In this document: one piece after another, positions 1-8,250 of the stretch | Position numbering within the stretch: the stretch's first letter is position 1 | Layout: each line of letters starts with the position of its first letter | Assembly (NCBI GenBank): GCA_963798075.1 | Contig: CAWCRU010000037.1 | Location: 35,528-99,527, forward strand | DNA from: DATAOG01 sp963798075 | GTDB taxonomy: Bacteria > Pseudomonadota > Alphaproteobacteria > Geminicoccales > Geminicoccaceae | Length of the DNA stretch: 64,000 bases | Reading direction: 5' to 3' | Notes under the pieces: generated by a model | The model's input: the letters and a program-made list of their open reading frames with translations, nothing else | Database searches by the model: none | What the model was told of the DNA's origin: nothing | Made by a program: the position numbers and the translations under genes

Positions 1-509
1 TGCTCGACACCCACCAGTCGGGCCGGCCCGAGCGGCCCTACCCGCCGCACTGCGAGCGCGGCAGCGGCGAGGAGAACCTCGTGCCCGAGCTCGCCTGGCT
101 CGCGGACTGCGGCTGCGCGACCTTGCTGCGCAAGGACTGCATCAACGGCTTCGTCGGCGGCATCGAGGCGAGCTTCATCGGCGGCGGCCACGGCCAGCAC
201 CACAACAAGGTGGTCGACTGGGTCAACAGCCATCGCCTGGACGCGGTGATCGCGGTCGGCATCTGCACCGACATCTGCGTCATGGACTTCGTCCTGACCC
301 TGCTCTCGGCGCGCAACCACGGCCTGATGCCGACCCTCGAGGACATCGTGGTCTACGAGCCCGCGACCGCGACCTACGATCTGCCGCTCGCCGCCACCGA
401 GGGGCTCGGCCTGCCGCCGACCGCGGCCCACCCGAAGGCCCCGACGCATCACATGGGGCTCTACTTCATGGCCTCGCGCGGCGCGCTGCTCGCCTCGGAG
501 CTGGCCTGA
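1..509 (+). CDS. pncA: Nicotinamidase, plant NIC-like (5' end outside window)
   Basis: Cysteine hydrolase of the isochorismatase superfamily; it would hydrolyse nicotinamide to nicotinate for NAD salvage in the cytosol. The reading frame is open from base 3 to the TGA at 507-509, so the start and the catalytic Asp lie upstream of the window. The visible part has the catalytic Lys in LLRKDCINGF and the nucleophilic Cys in GICTDICV (Cys codon at about 276-278), followed by LSARNHG and a C-terminal HHMGLY motif. These match plant-type nicotinamidases more closely than E. coli PncA. Confidence in the family is high; the exact substrate is inferred. Confidence 0.85.
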   Translation, partial: LDTHQSGRPERPYPPHCERGSGEENLVPELAWLADCGCATLLRKDCINGFVGGIEASFIGGGHGQHHNKVVDWVNSHRLDAVIAVGICTDICVMDFVLTLLSARNHGLMPTLEDIVVYEPATATYDLPLAATEGLGLPPTAAHPKAPTHHMGLYFMASRGALLASELA

Positions 510-702
510 CCTCGATTCCAGCGGCGGTCGTGAGGAACGGCTTACGCCGCGTGTCGGGATGCCGCGCCAGGTAGCGGTCGTATGGGGTGCAAGTCGGTCG
601 GGGCAATGGAACCAGTGGTCGCGGGGCGCGTTTGGTCGGCGCCATCTGGCGGACCGGCGGACGGCCAGGCATGCAGGCTCGCGTTCCGCGAGCGACGGAC
701 CG

Positions 703-1095
703 ATGCACAGGCTCAGCAAGGCGTTCGACAAGCTCGCGCAACGGACGGCCCGCCATGCCGGCCGCGCCTCGACCTTCGCGCTCGCCCTCGGCCTGATCCT
801 GGTCTGGGGGGTGAGCGGCCCGCTCTTCGGCTGGTCGGACACCTGGCAGCTGGTCATCAACACCGGCACCACGATCGTCACTTTCCTGATGGTGTTCTTG
901 ATCCAGAACACCCAGAACCGCGACACCGAGGCGCTGCAGCTCAAGCTCGACGAGCTGATCTATGCCAACGAGAAGGCGCGCAACCGCCTCCTGCGGCTCG
1001 AGGAGCTCAGCGAGGACGAGATGGAGCACATCAGGAAGAAGTTCACCCGGCTCGCGAAATCGAGCGCGCCGCTCGCCGAGGAGGACGCGCAGTAG
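703..1095 (+). CDS. Low-affinity iron permease family protein
   Basis: A 130-residue protein of the low-affinity iron permease (Fet4-like) family, an inner-membrane protein of uncertain transport role in bacteria. Two hydrophobic segments are visible at about residues 26-46 and 52-72, with FLIQNTQNRD just after the second, a family hallmark. A charged helical tail (LEELSEDEME) follows. The ATG at 703 is chosen because MHRLSKAFDKLA begins the conserved N-terminus; upstream in-frame codons look non-coding. The 190-bp gap after the nicotinamidase holds nothing recognisable. Confidence 0.8.
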   Translation: MHRLSKAFDKLAQRTARHAGRASTFALALGLILVWGVSGPLFGWSDTWQLVINTGTTIVTFLMVFLIQNTQNRDTEALQLKLDELIYANEKARNRLLRLEELSEDEMEHIRKKFTRLAKSSAPLAEEDAQ

Positions 1096-1114
1096 CCCTC
1101 GCCGCCGGCGGTCC

Positions 1115-2446
1115 TCAGGCGGTCGAAGGTTCCAAAAGCTCGCTCGTGGCGGCCGGCGGCTCGGGCTGATCGGGGGCGCGCGGATCGAGCACGGCCGCGA
1201 CCGGCGAGGTCCGGCTCGCCCCGGCATGGACGAAATCCGGCCGTATCTCGGGCGGCAGCGATGCCCGCTGCCGGCTGCGGTGCCAGGTGAACAGGATGAA
1301 CAGCACGTGCACCAGCGCCGCGAACAGGAACAGGCCGCCGAGGCCGATCTGCTCCATGGCGAAGGCGCCCATCAGCGGCCCGATGGTCGCGCCGATCCCC
1401 CAGGTCAGCAGCAGGCCGCTGCTCGCCTCGAGGAAATCGGCGCGCTCGACGAAGTCGTTGGTGTGCGCCACGCAGAGCGCATACATCGAGTAGATGGCGC
1501 CGCCGAACACCACGACCGCGCCGATCAGGGCAGGCGGCGACAAGGCCGCCCGCGCCAGCGCCGGCGGCAGCAGCCCGCCATCGCTGCGCGCGTCGCCCGC
1601 GATCGCCAGAGCGCCGCCGGCCAGCACCGCGAGCCCGCAGGCGAGGATCAGAACCTTGCGCCGGTCGATCCGGTCGGACAGGCGGCCGAGCGGGATCTGA
1701 AACATCGCCCCGCCGACCACGGCCGCGCTCATGAACAGCGCGACGCCCGCGGTCGAGAGCCCGACGTCCTGCGCGAAGATCGCGCCGAGACCGCCGAACG
1801 CGCCATTGGCGAGGCCGACGAAGAAGCAGCCGAGCACACCGACCGGCGACATCCGATAGAGCCGGCCGAGGCGCAGGTGCACCTTGCCGAGCGGTTGCGG
1901 CGCCGTCGCGGTGGTGAGCCCGACCGGCACCAGCGCCAGCGTGATCGCGATCGCGGTCAGCACGAACAGCCGGAAGCCGCCCGGCTCGCCGAGCGGCAGC
2001 AGCATCTGGCCGAGCGTGATCGCCGCCAGCTGGACCACCATGTAGGTCGCGAACAGCTGGCCACGATTGGTGTTGCTGGCGCGCTCGTTGAGCCAGCTCT
2101 CGATCACCATGTAGAGGCCGGCGAACGCGAACCCGGTCATCATGCGCAAGAGGATCCAGGCGAGCGGGTGGATCATGAGCAGCATGGTCAGGACCACCGC
2201 GGCCGCGATCGCCGCCATGACCGCGAAGGTGCGGATGTGGCCGACCCGCTGGACCAGGTGCGGCATGCCGAGGCAGCCGACCACGAAGCCCGCCGAGTAG
2301 CCCGATGCGATCAGGCCGATCGCGGTGGTCGAGAAGTGCTCGAAGCTCGCCCGCACCGGCAACAGGATGCCGAGCAGCCCGTTGCCGAGCAAGAGGATGG
2401 CGGCACCCAGCAAAAGAGTGCCGACGGAGACCAGGACGGCAGGCAT
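1115..2446 (-). CDS. MFS transporter, YcaD-like
   Basis: A 443-residue major facilitator superfamily carrier with about 12 hydrophobic helices. The N-terminal part has the YcaD-type pattern (GNGLLGILLPVRA, then GYSAGFVVGC and RVGHIRTFA). The substrate is unknown. The start at 2446 (MPAVLVSVG) is chosen because the 47 in-frame codons upstream are Arg/Ala-rich and overlap the divergent methyltransferase gene. The soluble C-terminal tail after the last helix is Pro/Glu rich. It is divergent from the gene at 2512, leaving about 65 bp for promoters. Confidence 0.82.
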   Translation of the reverse strand: MPAVLVSVGTLLLGAAILLLGNGLLGILLPVRASFEHFSTTAIGLIASGYSAGFVVGCLGMPHLVQRVGHIRTFAVMAAIAAAVVLTMLLMIHPLAWILLRMMTGFAFAGLYMVIESWLNERASNTNRGQLFATYMVVQLAAITLGQMLLPLGEPGGFRLFVLTAIAITLALVPVGLTTATAPQPLGKVHLRLGRLYRMSPVGVLGCFFVGLANGAFGGLGAIFAQDVGLSTAGVALFMSAAVVGGAMFQIPLGRLSDRIDRRKVLILACGLAVLAGGALAIAGDARSDGGLLPPALARAALSPPALIGAVVVFGGAIYSMYALCVAHTNDFVERADFLEASSGLLLTWGIGATIGPLMGAFAMEQIGLGGLFLFAALVHVLFILFTWHRSRQRASLPPEIRPDFVHAGASRTSPVAAVLDPRAPDQPEPPAATSELLEPSTA

Positions 2447-2511
2447 GCGTGCTGCAAAGGGCTCGTCGCGGGCCGGCTTCAGCCTGAGGATGCGGGCACC
2501 ATATAGGACCC

Positions 2512-3555
2512 ATGAACGAGCGCAAACAGGCAAGCGCGGCGATCTTCGATCGCAGCCTGCTGCGGCGGCGGCGCGAGCGGGCGGCACCGGGCCTGGCGGC
2601 GGTCGATTTTCTGATCCGCGAGGTGGCGGCGCGCCTGGCCGAACGTCTGGCCGACGTCCGCAGGCGCTTCCCGCTCGCGCTCGACCTCGGCTGCCATACC
2701 GGCCAGCTGGCGGCAGCGCTGGGCGCCGATGCGCCGATCGAGCGCCTGGTCCAGGCCGACCTCGCGCCGGCCATGGTGCGGCGCAGCCCGGGGCTGGGTG
2801 TGGTCGCCGACGAGGAGCTGCTGCCGTTCGGCGCCGCGCGCTTCGATCTGGTGCTGTCGTGCCTCAGCCTGCACTGGGTCAACGATCTGCCGGGCACGCT
2901 CGCCCAGATCGGGCATACCCTCAAGCCGGACGGGCTGCTCCTGGCGGCGCTCCCCGGCGGGGCGACCTTGCGCGAGCTGCGCGAGGCGCTGTTGCGGGCC
3001 GAGCTCGAGCAGGACGGCGGCGCCAGCCTGCGCGTCTCGCCCTTCGTCGACCTGCGGGATGCAGGCGCGCTGCTGCAACGGGCGGGCTTCGCGCTGCCGA
3101 TCGTCGACCTCGAGACGATCGTCGTGACCTACGATCAGCCGTTGCAGCTCATGCAGGAGCTGCGTCTGATGGGCGAGGCCAACGTGCTCGTCGACCGCGG
3201 CCGCCGGCCGTTGCGGCGGGCGACGCTGCACAGGGCCTGCGAGCTCTATCGGCAGCTGTTCGCCGACGCCAGGGGCCGCCTGCCGGCGACCTTCCAGGTC
3301 CTGATGCTGTCCGGCTGGAAGCCCGGTCCGGATCAGCCGAAGGCGCTCCGGCGCGGCAGCGGCCAGCACAACCTGGCCCGCGCGCTCGGCGTCCCGCTCG
3401 AGGTCCTCGACGGCAGGGCCAAGCGGCCGGCCCGGGTGAGCGGCCGCCCGCGGCGCTCATCAATCGTCAACGGCTGTGGCCGTAGGGGTGCGTGGCGCGC
3501 GGGCAAAAAAAGGAGGCGCGGCCTTGCGGCCGCGCCAAGGAGTCGGGTGTCTTAA
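2512..3555 (+). CDS. SAM-dependent methyltransferase, NDUFAF5/BioC-like
   Basis: Class I methyltransferase of the group related to the mitochondrial complex I assembly factor NDUFAF5, common in alphaproteobacteria. The N-terminus IFDRSLLRRRRERAAP is typical. The SAM-binding motif LDLGCHTGQLA is at about residues 57-67, and LSLHWVNDLPGTL follows the sheet-4 region. The family core ends near FQVLMLSGWKPGPDQPKAL (about residue 275); the last 50 or so residues are Arg-rich and run across a hairpin, so the true C-terminus may be shorter or a stop may have been lost. A role in respiratory complex I assembly is inferred from homology only. Confidence 0.75.
   Translation: MNERKQASAAIFDRSLLRRRRERAAPGLAAVDFLIREVAARLAERLADVRRRFPLALDLGCHTGQLAAALGADAPIERLVQADLAPAMVRRSPGLGVVADEELLPFGAARFDLVLSCLSLHWVNDLPGTLAQIGHTLKPDGLLLAALPGGATLRELREALLRAELEQDGGASLRVSPFVDLRDAGALLQRAGFALPIVDLETIVVTYDQPLQLMQELRLMGEANVLVDRGRRPLRRATLHRACELYRQLFADARGRLPATFQVLMLSGWKPGPDQPKALRRGSGQHNLARALGVPLEVLDGRAKRPARVSGRPRRSSIVNGCGRRGAWRAGKKRRRGLAAAPRSRVS
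3505..3536 (-). terminator. Intrinsic terminator reading leftward
   Basis: A perfect 9-bp stem (GGCGCGGCC / GGCCGCGCC, loop TTGC) at 3515-3536. In minus-strand orientation it is followed by a run of seven T (3505-3511). It therefore terminates leftward transcription, although the only large neighbours are plus-strand genes; this points to a small minus-strand transcript starting to the right. Confidence 0.6.
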
Positions 3556-3563
3556 GAGGGGAT

Positions 3564-3662
3564 CTAATGCTCTTCCACGGGAAGGAAAGATGACCGATTG
3601 AGCATCGACCATCCATCCCTCAAACTTAGACGGGTAACGTGACGTGGTCCTGGCCGCGGCAT
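3564..3662 (-). CDS. Possible 32-residue small protein
   Basis: A short minus-strand ORF from an ATG at 3662 to a TAG at 3564-3566. It ends in RSSFLPVEEH and lies immediately before a good leftward intrinsic terminator at 3505-3536. No family was recognised. There is no strong ribosome binding site at the ATG, so it could also be a leader peptide or part of a small RNA. The case rests on position and terminator, not on homology. Confidence 0.3.
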   Translation of the reverse strand: MPRPGPRHVTRLSLRDGWSMLNRSSFLPVEEH

Positions 3663-3700
3663 TAAATCGGCGTAATCTTGAGGCCGGCGCGAGACCGACG

Positions 3701-4657
3701 ATGGCGTGCTATCGACCCTTCCTCGACGGCTCCTGGCGGCTGGCGATGGGGCTGAAGGCGCTCGATCTTGGGGCCTGGATCGAGATCGACGACAGCTTCG
3801 CGGGCCAGCTCGCGCAGCGGCGCGCCCTGCTCGAGCGGCGCCGCGACGAGGTCTGCCTGGCGCTGCCCGAGAGCCTGATCGGGCAGGCCGAGGTGCTCGC
3901 ACTCCTGCTCGACCATCTGCCGGCCCGCTTTCCGGAGATCTACCGCCGCAGCGGCGATGCGATCGAGAACCTGGTCAGCGGCGAGCGCTTCGCTCTCGAT
4001 CTGCCGGCCTGGCGCGATGCGCCGCTCGAGCTCGCCGGCCGCCTGATCCAGGAGGACCTCTGCCTGCTGCGGCGGAGCGAGCAGGGCTACCGGCTGATCG
4101 CGGGCGTCCTCTGCTTTCCCTCGCACTGGCGTCTGGCCGACAAGCTGGGCCGGCCGCTCGATCTGATCCATGCGCCGGTGCCGGGCTTCGGCGCGCAGCT
4201 TGCCGCGACCGTCGAGCGGTTCTTCGTCAACCTCGCCCCCGAGCGGCCGGTCTGGCGGGCCAACTGGAGCCTGGTCGACACCCCGGAGCTGTTCCTGCCG
4301 CCCGAGCATCGGCTGCAGCCCAAACGGGTCGAGAGCGAGCACGCCGGCCAGCAGGTCTGGCTACGGGTGGAGCGCCAGACGCTGCGCCGGCTGCCGCTCA
4401 CCCGCGACGTGCTGTTCACGATCCGCACCTACGTCGAGCCGCTGGCCGACGTGATCGACACGCCGGCGGCCGCCCGCGCGCTCGCGGCACGGCTTTTGGA
4501 GCTGCCGGACGCGATGGCCGCCTACAAGGGCATCGCCCCGATCCGGGCGCCGCTGCTCGCCTGGCTCGAGCGCCGGGCGCTCGCCCGGGAGAGCGGATCG
4601 GACAGCCCGGCCCCCGGGTTTCAGGGCCCCAGCGCCGGCAGCCAGGGACCGCGGTGA
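3701..4657 (+). CDS. DUF3445 protein, heme-dependent oxidative N-demethylase family
   Basis: A 318-residue DUF3445 protein. Characterised relatives are heme-dependent oxidative N-demethylase subunits acting on methylated amines. Family marks seen here: YRPFLDGSWRLAMGLKAL at the start, LFCFPSHW-type segment (GVLCFPSHWRLADKLG), IHAPVPGF and RANWSL. The ATG at 3701 is preferred over a GTG 57 bp upstream because the conserved region starts directly after it. The 3' end overlaps the convergent NUDIX gene by 37 bp. No partner demethylase subunits lie nearby, so the substrate is unknown. Confidence 0.78.
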   Translation: MACYRPFLDGSWRLAMGLKALDLGAWIEIDDSFAGQLAQRRALLERRRDEVCLALPESLIGQAEVLALLLDHLPARFPEIYRRSGDAIENLVSGERFALDLPAWRDAPLELAGRLIQEDLCLLRRSEQGYRLIAGVLCFPSHWRLADKLGRPLDLIHAPVPGFGAQLAATVERFFVNLAPERPVWRANWSLVDTPELFLPPEHRLQPKRVESEHAGQQVWLRVERQTLRRLPLTRDVLFTIRTYVEPLADVIDTPAAARALAARLLELPDAMAAYKGIAPIRAPLLAWLERRALARESGSDSPAPGFQGPSAGSQGPR

Positions 4658-5145
4658 CCCCGCAACTCGAGCGCGCGGCGGAGCGCGTAGTCGACGCTCG
4701 GAAAGGCGAGCTCGTCCCAGGGAATGCGCGCCCAGTCGAACAGGTCGAGCTCCAGGGTCTCGATCCCGGCCGCGATCTCGGGCGACAGCAGCCGCGCCCG
4801 GTAGAACAGCTGGACCTGGCCGATCCGGACCACGTTGTAGATCGCGAGCAGGCCGGAGATCTCGATCCGGGCGCAGGCTTCCTCGAGGGTCTCGCGCACC
4901 GCACCCTCCTCGGTGCTCTCGCCGATCTCGAGATAGCCCGCCGGCACCGCCCAAAAGCCCGCGCGCGGCTCGATCGCCCGGCGGCAGAGCAGGACGCGGT
5001 CCTGCCAGCTGCAGACCGCGCCGACCACGACCTTGGGATTGCGGTAGTGGATCTCGCCGCAGGCCGAGCAGACGTGCCGCTCGAACGTGTCGCCGGCGGG
5101 CCGCTTGAGCTCGACGGGAGCGCCGCAGGTCGGGCAAAAGCGCAT
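4621..5145 (-). CDS. NUDIX hydrolase with zinc ribbon
   Basis: A 174-residue NUDIX hydrolase. A zinc ribbon is formed by FCPTCG and CSACG at residues 3-31. The NUDIX box starts at GYLEIGESTEEGAVRET and continues through LEEA, with the catalytic RE..EE residues intact. Such proteins cleave nucleoside diphosphates linked to another moiety, often ADP-ribose or NADH-like compounds. It is convergent with the DUF3445 gene and lies 16 bp upstream of a DUF1192 gene on the same strand. The precise substrate cannot be told. Confidence 0.85.
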   Translation of the reverse strand: MRFCPTCGAPVELKRPAGDTFERHVCSACGEIHYRNPKVVVGAVCSWQDRVLLCRRAIEPRAGFWAVPAGYLEIGESTEEGAVRETLEEACARIEISGLLAIYNVVRIGQVQLFYRARLLSPEIAAGIETLELDLFDWARIPWDELAFPSVDYALRRALELRGHRGPWLPALGP

Positions 5146-5161
5146 CGACCCGGCGCCGGCT

Positions 5162-5350
5162 TCAGCGCTGCTTGAACAGCGATTCGGCGGCGCCGCGGAT
5201 CGATTGCTTGCCCTTGATGGCGGCTTCGGCGCGCTCGATCTCGGCCTGCAGGCGGACGATGTACGCCTCGACCTCCTCGATCGACCAGGTCGCGAGATCG
5301 GGGGGCTTGGCGGTGGCGCGCCTTGGCAGGTCGTCCGGGTCTTCGGCCAT
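5162..5350 (-). CDS. DUF1192 domain protein
   Basis: A 62-residue protein with the DUF1192 pattern: an acidic N-terminus, WSIEEVEAYIVRLQAEIERAE and a terminal SLFKQR. It is predicted to be a short coiled coil of unknown function, typical of alphaproteobacteria. The ATG at 5350 is used; a TTG nine bases upstream is possible. It probably forms an operon with the NUDIX gene that follows 16 bp downstream. Confidence 0.78.
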   Translation of the reverse strand: MAEDPDDLPRRATAKPPDLATWSIEEVEAYIVRLQAEIERAEAAIKGKQSIRGAAESLFKQR

Positions 5351-5404
5351 CTTTCCCAACCCTTGCTTTTCTGGCCCCGCCTCGAGGCCCCTTCTTACCC
5401 CGCC

Positions 5405-5743
5405 TCAGGGCGCCTCGAGATCGTGCTCCTCGGCCACGTGGTCGACCATGTCGCCCAGCATGCGCAGCACGTGCTCGTCGGTGATCTGGTAGAAGACCTG
5501 GCGGCCCTGGCGGTCGGCCTGGAGCAGCCGGGCGGCGCGCAGCAGGCGCAGATGGTGGCTGACCAGCGACGGCGACAGCCTGAGCCGTTGCGCCATGTCG
5601 CCGACCGAGACGCTCTCGGCCAGGCAGCTCAGGATGATCCGCAGCCGGCTCGGATCGCTCATCAAGCGAAACATCTCGGCCAGCTCGTAGACCTGGTCCT
5701 CGCTGAGGCGCTCCGAGGACGACGTGGTCCGGCGCTTGAGCAT
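5405..5743 (-). CDS. ArsR/SmtB-family zinc-type metalloregulator
   Basis: A 112-residue winged-helix repressor. The recognition region reads SVGDMAQRLRLSPSLVSHHLRLLR, typical of ArsR/SmtB proteins. The C-terminal helix carries Asp, His, His and Glu spaced 0/+2/+13/+16 (in DEHVLRMLGDMVDHVAEEH), exactly the zinc-binding alpha-5 site of SmtB. An N-terminal alpha-3N Cys site is absent. It should therefore release DNA on Zn binding. No obvious zinc exporter lies next to it, so its target is unclear. The ATG at 5743 follows RLSE..-upstream shadow sequence of the protease gene. Confidence 0.85.
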   Translation of the reverse strand: MLKRRTTSSSERLSEDQVYELAEMFRLMSDPSRLRIILSCLAESVSVGDMAQRLRLSPSLVSHHLRLLRAARLLQADRQGRQVFYQITDEHVLRMLGDMVDHVAEEHDLEAP

Positions 5744-5892
5744 GGGCCTCCAGCACGGGGCTCGGCCACCGGCACCAGCGCCCCGGCCGACCGCGCCGGA
5801 AAATAGGCGAGATGGAGGCCGATGTACAGCCGTCGCGCGGCCGCCGGGCCGGGCGGGCGGCAAGGCCCGGCCCGGGGCCGCGCGGCCGGCTT

Positions 5893-8022
5893 TCAGACGA
5901 CGCGCAGGTCGAGCGTCCAGCTCCTGAGGCGGCCGATGTCGCGGAACAGATTGTCCGAGACGTTCAGGGTCCAGCGTCCGCCCGCCTCGATGCCGGTCTG
6001 GACCAGCCGCGCGAGATCGGCGTTGGCGGCGGCCGTGAAGGTCACGTTGACGCCCGAGGCGGCATCGCTGTTGTCGACCCGCTTGAGCTCGGCGACGAAG
6101 CCCGTGGGGCTGGTCAGCTGGATCCTGAGATCGCCGCGGTAGGTGTGGCTGATGTCGACCGCGACGCTGATCTCGGCGAGCCGCCCGCCGACGTTGCAAT
6201 CGATCGCGCTGACGACGCCCGCCGGCTCGCTGTCGGGAATCGCGAGGTCGGGCCGTTGCTCGCCGTGGAAGGTCGTGGGAGTGACCGGCGGCGGCTGGTC
6301 TGGGTTCAGCGCCCGCGCCCGCCGCACCGCGCGGGCGGCGTCGACCTTGCCGGCGCCGAAGAACAGCGAGCGGCCGTCGACGAACGCCCCCGAGAGGCCC
6401 TGCAGGTTGGGATCGTTGGCCAGATCGAGGGTCAAATCCAGGTTCTGATCGGCGGTCGACATCAGGATCTGGCGGACCTCGGTCGCGCTCAGATTGGGGT
6501 TGGCCGAGAGGACCAGGGCGACCACCCCGGTCACGACCGGCGCGGCGCCGCTCGTGCCGCCGAAGCTCTTGGTGTAGAGGTTCTCCTCGATGTTCGGGGT
6601 CGCCGGATTGTCGAAGCGCGCGATCGGGCTGAAGGGCTGGCCGAAGCCTGGGCGATTGACCGCCGCGACCTGCCCGAGGCCGCGATAGTTGGCGATGAAC
6701 TGCTGGCGCCCCGGGGTGCCGGGAGGCGTAAAGCTCGGGATGTAGTGCATGTTGTTCGAGGGTGCTGCGACCGTCAGGTGCGGTCCCCAGGAGGAGTAGC
6801 CCGCCTTGCGCTTGCGCGACGACATGGCGCCGACCACGACCACCCCCGGCGTCATCGGGTAGCCCGAGAACACGGGGCTGCCCGCCGGGATCGTGGCGAT
6901 CGACGAGCCGGAGGTGTAGCGGACCCCGTTCAGGTTCCGGGCGCCGTCGAGGAACGTCGGCGCATCGTCGTTGGCGGCCGAGAACACCATCACGAGGCCG
7001 CGGCCGCGCCGCCCGCCGCTCTCCGTCAGCTGGGTGATGGCCTGCCGGAACGGCCGCGTGAAGACGTCGAACGACCGCGGCGGGGTGCCGAAGGAGCAGT
7101 TGACCACGTCGGCGTGTTGGGCGGCGAAGCGGAACACGTCGAGGATGTCGATCGGCCGGGCATTGGGACCGAAGCCGATGCGCAGCGGCAGGAAGGTGCA
7201 GCCCGGCGCGATGCCCTTCATCGCGCCGCCGCTGTGGCCGCCGACCGCGATGCTCGCGACCGGCGTGCCGTGGTAGTCCTGGCCCTCGGGCAGCGGCTCC
7301 TGGTCGGCGCCCTCGAAGTCGAAGCGGGCCGGATGGCGCCGGGTCTGGCGCAGGTTCGGGTGATCGAGATCGAAGCCGTCGTCGATCGCGGCCACGACCA
7401 CGCTCGGATCGCCGGTCGTGATCGTCCAGGCCTCGACCACGTCGATGCCGGCGCCGGGCAGGACGTCGGGATGGTTCTGCAGGTCGGTCGTGAGATACCA
7501 CTGCTCCGGGAACAGCGCCACGTCGTGGCGCTCGATCTCGACCACGACCTCGGGGGTGCACGCCGCCACGACCTCGCGCTTGGCGAGCTCGTTGGCGACC
7601 TTGATCGGGTTCTGGCCGCTCGCGGCGGTCACCCGCAGGACATGGGCGCCGGGCAGCGGCTCGACGTATTCGAGGTTGAACTCGTCCATCAGCGCGCGCA
7701 GGGTCGTCGGATCGTCGCGGTGCAGCTCGAGGGTGATCTGATCGCCGATCACGATTTCCTCGCCGGTGCCCTCGACCTCGTAGATGTGGTGGGCGACCTC
7801 CTTCTTGCGCACCTCGGCCATGGCCTTGTCGCGCTGGCGCGCGCTCTCCGCCCGGACGCGGGTCATATGGCGCGCGAGCCGTTCGGTGGCCTCGACCGCG
7901 GGCGCCCCGACCGCTTCGACCGCCTGCGGTTCGGCGAGCACCGAGAAATCGGTCGGGTGCTTCTTGAGCTTCAGTCGCTGGCCGGCCAGCACGACGTAAT
8001 TGCCGAGATCCTGGTCTGTCAT
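5893..8022 (-). CDS. S8 subtilisin-like serine protease with P-domain
   Basis: A 709-residue peptidase. Catalytic Asp about 214 (AAIDDGFDLDHP), His about 251 (DYHGTPVAS), oxyanion Asn (FSAAND) and Ser about 491 (GGTSGAAP) are all present. An N-terminal propeptide-like region of about 170 residues precedes them, and residues from about 600 form a proprotein convertase P-domain (DISHTYRGDLRIQLTSP, ending SWTLDLRV). No signal peptide is visible, so it is either cytosolic or exported by another route. The ATG at 8022 follows GGAGAG; a TTG 12 bp upstream is possible. It sits alone between a metalloregulator and a response regulator. Confidence 0.88.
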   Translation of the reverse strand: MTDQDLGNYVVLAGQRLKLKKHPTDFSVLAEPQAVEAVGAPAVEATERLARHMTRVRAESARQRDKAMAEVRKKEVAHHIYEVEGTGEEIVIGDQITLELHRDDPTTLRALMDEFNLEYVEPLPGAHVLRVTAASGQNPIKVANELAKREVVAACTPEVVVEIERHDVALFPEQWYLTTDLQNHPDVLPGAGIDVVEAWTITTGDPSVVVAAIDDGFDLDHPNLRQTRRHPARFDFEGADQEPLPEGQDYHGTPVASIAVGGHSGGAMKGIAPGCTFLPLRIGFGPNARPIDILDVFRFAAQHADVVNCSFGTPPRSFDVFTRPFRQAITQLTESGGRRGRGLVMVFSAANDDAPTFLDGARNLNGVRYTSGSSIATIPAGSPVFSGYPMTPGVVVVGAMSSRKRKAGYSSWGPHLTVAAPSNNMHYIPSFTPPGTPGRQQFIANYRGLGQVAAVNRPGFGQPFSPIARFDNPATPNIEENLYTKSFGGTSGAAPVVTGVVALVLSANPNLSATEVRQILMSTADQNLDLTLDLANDPNLQGLSGAFVDGRSLFFGAGKVDAARAVRRARALNPDQPPPVTPTTFHGEQRPDLAIPDSEPAGVVSAIDCNVGGRLAEISVAVDISHTYRGDLRIQLTSPTGFVAELKRVDNSDAASGVNVTFTAAANADLARLVQTGIEAGGRWTLNVSDNLFRDIGRLRSWTLDLRVV

Positions 8023-8250
8023 GTCGCTCTCCAATCGGAAATGGGCCGCAAGGACCGGGGTCTGCGCGCCGGTGCGGACGTGATAGCCGCGAGATCAGGG
8101 CTTCGGGTGTGAAGCGGGCCACAAGGGGGGCGGGCAGGCGATCTTCGCCCGCCTCTCAGCCCCGCGAAATTCTACACAAGGCGCCCGGCGCTCTTGGCCG
8201 GCTGTCGGCGCTGGGTTAGAGTTCGGCGGCCGCGGGGTACGACATCGGCG

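Noticed and set aside
960..2924. Very long minus-strand frame (654 codons) across the MFS and methyltransferase genes
   Set aside because: Arg/Pro/Ala-rich shadow of the real genes in other frames; common at this GC content.
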